A DNA stretch of 64,000 nt. Origin: Halobacteriovoraceae bacterium. GTDB lineage: Bacteria; Bdellovibrionota; Bacteriovoracia; Bacteriovoracales; Bacteriovoracaceae. The notes beneath the pieces are model-generated. The model was not told where the DNA came from, ran no database searches, and saw nothing but the letters and a program-made list of their open reading frames with translations. The stretch is taken from NCBI GenBank assembly GCA_002713145.1, contig PAVS01000001.1, positions 1-64,000 on the forward strand. The letters are read 5' to 3'. A program made the translations under genes and the position numbers. Shown here one piece after another: positions 60,575 through 64,000 of the stretch (positions are counted from its first letter, which is position 1; each line of letters starts with the position of its first letter).

Positions 60575-61238
60575 GGTTCTCACTTATAATATTCATGGCT
60601 TTGTAGATTTTAAGAAGAAAAATAGAAAAAGTGAGTTGACCTCATGGTTACTCAAACATGACGCTGATATCATCGCCCTCCAAGAGGTGAAATTAAATAC
60701 CAAGCACGAGTTTGTCCGCCATATGGAGCAAAAATACAAGGTCTATTGCGCTCCGACACTCACTACTGAACAAGGAGAGTATGGAAATATTCTTTTATCA
60801 AAATACCCGGCTCAAAAAAAAATTATTCACGACTTAAGTTTTAAAAAAAAAGAACCCAGAAATTGTGTTGAACTTCATTTAAATTTAGGTCCTCAAAAAA
60901 TTCGCATCTTTGCCATGCATCTTGGTCTATCCCAATGGGAGAAAATCCATCAAATCAAGCGCTTATTCCATGCTATTATTAAACATAATGACGGTGTTCC
61001 CGAATTGGTTCTCGGTGATTTTAATCATGTGATTGATTGGCCGCTCTTGAGATATTATCTGTATAAAGGACGATTTAACTATATCCGCAGTAGAACATTT
61101 CCTGCTCGTTTTCCCCTCTTTAAATTAGATCAAATATGGTTTCGAGACTTTCATTTACTTAATATGTGCAGATTTAATCACAAATCAGCCTCTTTCTCGG
61201 ACCACTTGCCTTTAGGGGCTGAATTTATTCTGAAATAA
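60555..61238 (+). CDS. Cytosolic EEP-family hydrolase
   Basis: LTYNIHGFVDF, ALQEVKL, LGDFNHVIDW, FSDHLPLGAEF; start ATG 60555 preferred over GTG 60528. Confidence 0.88.
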   Translation: MVSKKLKVLTYNIHGFVDFKKKNRKSELTSWLLKHDADIIALQEVKLNTKHEFVRHMEQKYKVYCAPTLTTEQGEYGNILLSKYPAQKKIIHDLSFKKKEPRNCVELHLNLGPQKIRIFAMHLGLSQWEKIHQIKRLFHAIIKHNDGVPELVLGDFNHVIDWPLLRYYLYKGRFNYIRSRTFPARFPLFKLDQIWFRDFHLLNMCRFNHKSASFSDHLPLGAEFILK

Positions 61239-61309
61239 TTACTAATTCTAAAGGTAATATGTTGAGTTTATGTTATAACACCTCCCCATAGGAGCCAGAA
61301 TTGATCCAA

Positions 61310-63205
61310 ATGAAAAGTGATATTTTATCTCACATTAATATAGAAATTTTAGATAAAATTCTTCCTTTTGTAGCTCTGCTTGATCGTGATGGAAAATTAA
61401 TTCATGTGAATAGGACTTTTCTTGAATTAGCGGGGTTGAAAAATGAAGATATAATGGATCAATATTTTTGGGAAAGTTATTGGTGGAATTATAATGAACT
61501 AGCGCAGAGTAGAATAAAAGAATCTTTTGATAAAGCGAGATTAAATGAACACTGCCGTTTTAAAATTTTAGCCCAAATAAAAAAACATCACTTACTGGAT
61601 TTAGACTACAGCCTTGCTTGTATCAGAAATCATGCTGGTGAGATAGATTATTTTGTTGCTTCAGGGATTGATATTTCAGACCAAGTCAAAGTGCAAAATG
61701 AGCTCACGTTGAAATCCTCAGAATTTAGAACTCTAGCAAATTCTATCCCCCAACTTGCATGGATGGCAGATGCTAATGGTGAGATTTTTTGGTACAACCA
61801 AAGATGGTTTGACTACACTGGCTCTAATTTGCAGGAGATGAAAGGCTGGGGCTGGAAAAGTGTTCACCATCCTGACCATGTTGATAGAGTGACGGAAAAA
61901 ATAAAGAGAAATTTTGAGACAGGTGAAGTATGGGAAGATACTTTTCCGCTTAAAAGCCGCTACGGAGAATACCGTTGGTTTCTCTCCCGTGCTTTTCCCT
62001 TACGCTCAGCTCAGGGAGATGTCTATAGATGGTTTGGGACCAACACAGATATTACTCATGAGATGGAGAATAAGATAGTCTTAGAAGATCTGACTCGAGA
62101 GCTACAAGAATCCAATCGCAGAAAAGACGAGTTTTTAGCCATTTTGGCCCATGAAATTCGCAATCCTTTGCATGCTATAAATTCTGGTATTGAGCTTTTA
62201 GCTGCCTCTAAATTTGATCCATCTCTTTTCTCTGAAGTAGAAGAACTCATGCGTAGACAGTCTACGCAACTTACTTCTCTCGTAAATGATCTCATCGATA
62301 TATCCAGGATTTCCCGAGGGAAGTTGAATTTAAAAATGAGTCATGTCAATGTTAAGGAGTGCTTAAAAAGTGCTATTGAAGCCAATTTACATGAAATCAG
62401 AGAAGCTCATCATAATTTAATCGTGGATATGCAGGCAGAGAGCGTTGAGATTTACTGTGATTCCACCCGTTTAGTAGAAGTCTTTTCCAATGTCATTAAT
62501 AATGCAGTCAAATACACTCCAAGTAGAGGGAAAATAGAAATTAGTTTAAGGGAGTTGGATCACTCTGTTGAAGTTTCTGTTAAAGATAGCGGTATTGGTA
62601 TAAGACCAGATGACCAAACGAAAATATTTGAGATGTTCGCCCAGGGAGACTATCTCGAGAATGGTACTCAGTCAGGTTTGGGAGTTGGCTTATCGCTGGT
62701 CAAACAAATGGTGAAAAGATTTGAGGGAAAAATAGAAGTGATCAGTGCAGGCAAAATGCAAGGAAGTGAATTTAAACTCACCTTCCCGAAGATACAAAAG
62801 GAACAAATGGTGGATAAAACTATTCAAAATGAAAACGAGGATTCAAATATGAGTCAGATGAAAATCTTGATAGCTGAAGATAACGTGGATTCGAATAGGC
62901 TTCTGCAGTTGAGATTAAGAAAATATAATGCTGAGGTCTTGAGTGCTTTTGATGGAATAGAAGCGGTGAAATTAGCAGAGCAACACAAACCCGATATTAT
63001 TTTGATGGATATAGGTATGCCAGAATTAGATGGACTTGCTGCTGGAAAGCAAATTAAGGACACTGACTGGGGGCAAAAGATAAAACTGGTGGCCTTAACG
63101 GGTTGGGGGCAAGAAGAAGATTATCAGAAAACAAAAGAGGCTGGCTTTGATGCACATTTGGTGAAGCCTATTTCTGAGGAAGACCTTAACCAAGTTCTTA
63201 AGTAA
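61310..63205 (+). CDS. Hybrid sensor histidine kinase (PAS-PAS-HisKA-HATPase-REC)
   Basis: H-box AHEIRNPLHAINSG, N-box NNAVKYTP, DSGIGI, REC ILIAEDN...DIILMDIGMPELDG. Confidence 0.93.
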   Translation: MKSDILSHINIEILDKILPFVALLDRDGKLIHVNRTFLELAGLKNEDIMDQYFWESYWWNYNELAQSRIKESFDKARLNEHCRFKILAQIKKHHLLDLDYSLACIRNHAGEIDYFVASGIDISDQVKVQNELTLKSSEFRTLANSIPQLAWMADANGEIFWYNQRWFDYTGSNLQEMKGWGWKSVHHPDHVDRVTEKIKRNFETGEVWEDTFPLKSRYGEYRWFLSRAFPLRSAQGDVYRWFGTNTDITHEMENKIVLEDLTRELQESNRRKDEFLAILAHEIRNPLHAINSGIELLAASKFDPSLFSEVEELMRRQSTQLTSLVNDLIDISRISRGKLNLKMSHVNVKECLKSAIEANLHEIREAHHNLIVDMQAESVEIYCDSTRLVEVFSNVINNAVKYTPSRGKIEISLRELDHSVEVSVKDSGIGIRPDDQTKIFEMFAQGDYLENGTQSGLGVGLSLVKQMVKRFEGKIEVISAGKMQGSEFKLTFPKIQKEQMVDKTIQNENEDSNMSQMKILIAEDNVDSNRLLQLRLRKYNAEVLSAFDGIEAVKLAEQHKPDIILMDIGMPELDGLAAGKQIKDTDWGQKIKLVALTGWGQEEDYQKTKEAGFDAHLVKPISEEDLNQVLK

Positions 63206-64000
63206 GTTTTTGAATCGTGTAGATGAGTTTTTTACGGTCAATAGGCTTACTGATATGTGCATTGCAGCCGACATCAAGACTTTTTTCAATATCAGCCTTA
63301 TAAGCAAAAGCTGTTAAAGCCACGATAGGGATGTGCTTTTTCTGGTGACTTCTCTCCCATGATCTAATTTTTTCAGTGGCAGTATACCCATCCATAATCG
63401 GCATCTGAATATCCATGAGTATTAAATCAAATTGATTATGAGTGTATGAGTTAAAGGCTTCTTCACCATTTTCTACTTCAGTAATTAAGTAACAATCCTG
63501 GTTTAAGTAGGCAGAGACAAGTATTCTGTTTTCTTTGGCATCATCCGCTAGTAAAATATTAACTGGTTTTTGGATAGGCTCTTGAATCTCTTCTTTAGCT
63601 TCTTGATTATCCAATTCACTGTGAAGAGGTTCTATTAAAGGTATGAGGGCCGTAAATGAACTACCTCTACCCAATTCACTTGTCACCGAAACACTTCCTC
63701 CCATTAATTCCGCAAGTTGTTTGACGATGGCCAGGCCAAGTCCTGTACCTCCATATTTTTTAGTGACACTGCTATCAGCTTGTTTAAACCTTTGAAAAAG
63801 TTGTTTAATATTCTCTTCAGAAATACCTATCCCGGTATCTTGCACGGTCATTTGCAGCATATTGGACTCATTAAGTGAGACTTTAATGGTGACTTCTCCA
63901 AACTCGGTAAATTTCACAGCATTACTCAGTAGGTTAAGTAGCACCTGTTCAATTTTTTTAGCATCTGATACAATAACGTCTGGAACTTCAGGAGCAATAT
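63198..64000 (-). CDS. Hybrid histidine kinase C-terminus (HATPase-REC), truncated by window edge
   Basis: Frame open to window end (APEVPDVIVSDAKKIEQVLLNLLSNAVKFTEFG); GTGLGLAIVKQL; REC NILLADDA...DLILMDIQMPIMDG. Confidence 0.93.
   Translation of the reverse strand, partial: IAPEVPDVIVSDAKKIEQVLLNLLSNAVKFTEFGEVTIKVSLNESNMLQMTVQDTGIGISEENIKQLFQRFKQADSSVTKKYGGTGLGLAIVKQLAELMGGSVSVTSELGRGSSFTALIPLIEPLHSELDNQEAKEEIQEPIQKPVNILLADDAKENRILVSAYLNQDCYLITEVENGEEAFNSYTHNQFDLILMDIQMPIMDGYTATEKIRSWERSHQKKHIPIVALTAFAYKADIEKSLDVGCNAHISKPIDRKKLIYTIQKLT

Overview
This 64-kb window looks like ordinary, compact, low-GC bacterial chromosome. The gene content (TIGR02147-family protein, many secreted hydrolases, MltF-like transglycosylase, few mobile elements) is consistent with a Bdellovibrionota/Bacteriovorax-type organism, but that assignment is an inference. 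I see about 55 confident CDSs, one tRNA-Asp and several rho-independent terminators. I see no CRISPR array, rRNA, prophage or transposase. Recognisable loci: tldD/tldE, proBAC, frmA/frmB-type formaldehyde detoxification, a TonB plus heme-type TonB-dependent receptor cassette, sodC, fumC, otsBA, PEP carboxylase, a Rieske oxygenase, a SulP transporter, CheB and two hybrid histidine kinases.

The most interesting items are not in the ORF track:
(1) A strongly structured, terminator-ended RNA candidate on the minus strand at about 52784-52927. Its nested helices keep G.U pairs only in the minus-strand RNA, and one arm can form a mutually exclusive alternative hairpin.
(2) otsB has no ATG/GTG/TTG start compatible with its catalytic DFDGT motif, but has an ATT codon behind a near-perfect Shine-Dalgarno inside otsA.
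(3) Two divergent secreted proteins carry protein-glutaminase-like Cys-His-Asp motifs.
(4) A hidden small secreted-protein ORF at 46369-46614 is split by an in-frame TAG and overlaps nested inverted repeats.
(5) A putative porin-like gene is broken only at a T8 tract.
(6) A hairpin plus terminator lies directly in front of fumC.
(7) A sigma54-like promoter precedes a four-repeat secreted protein.
None of these was checked against databases.
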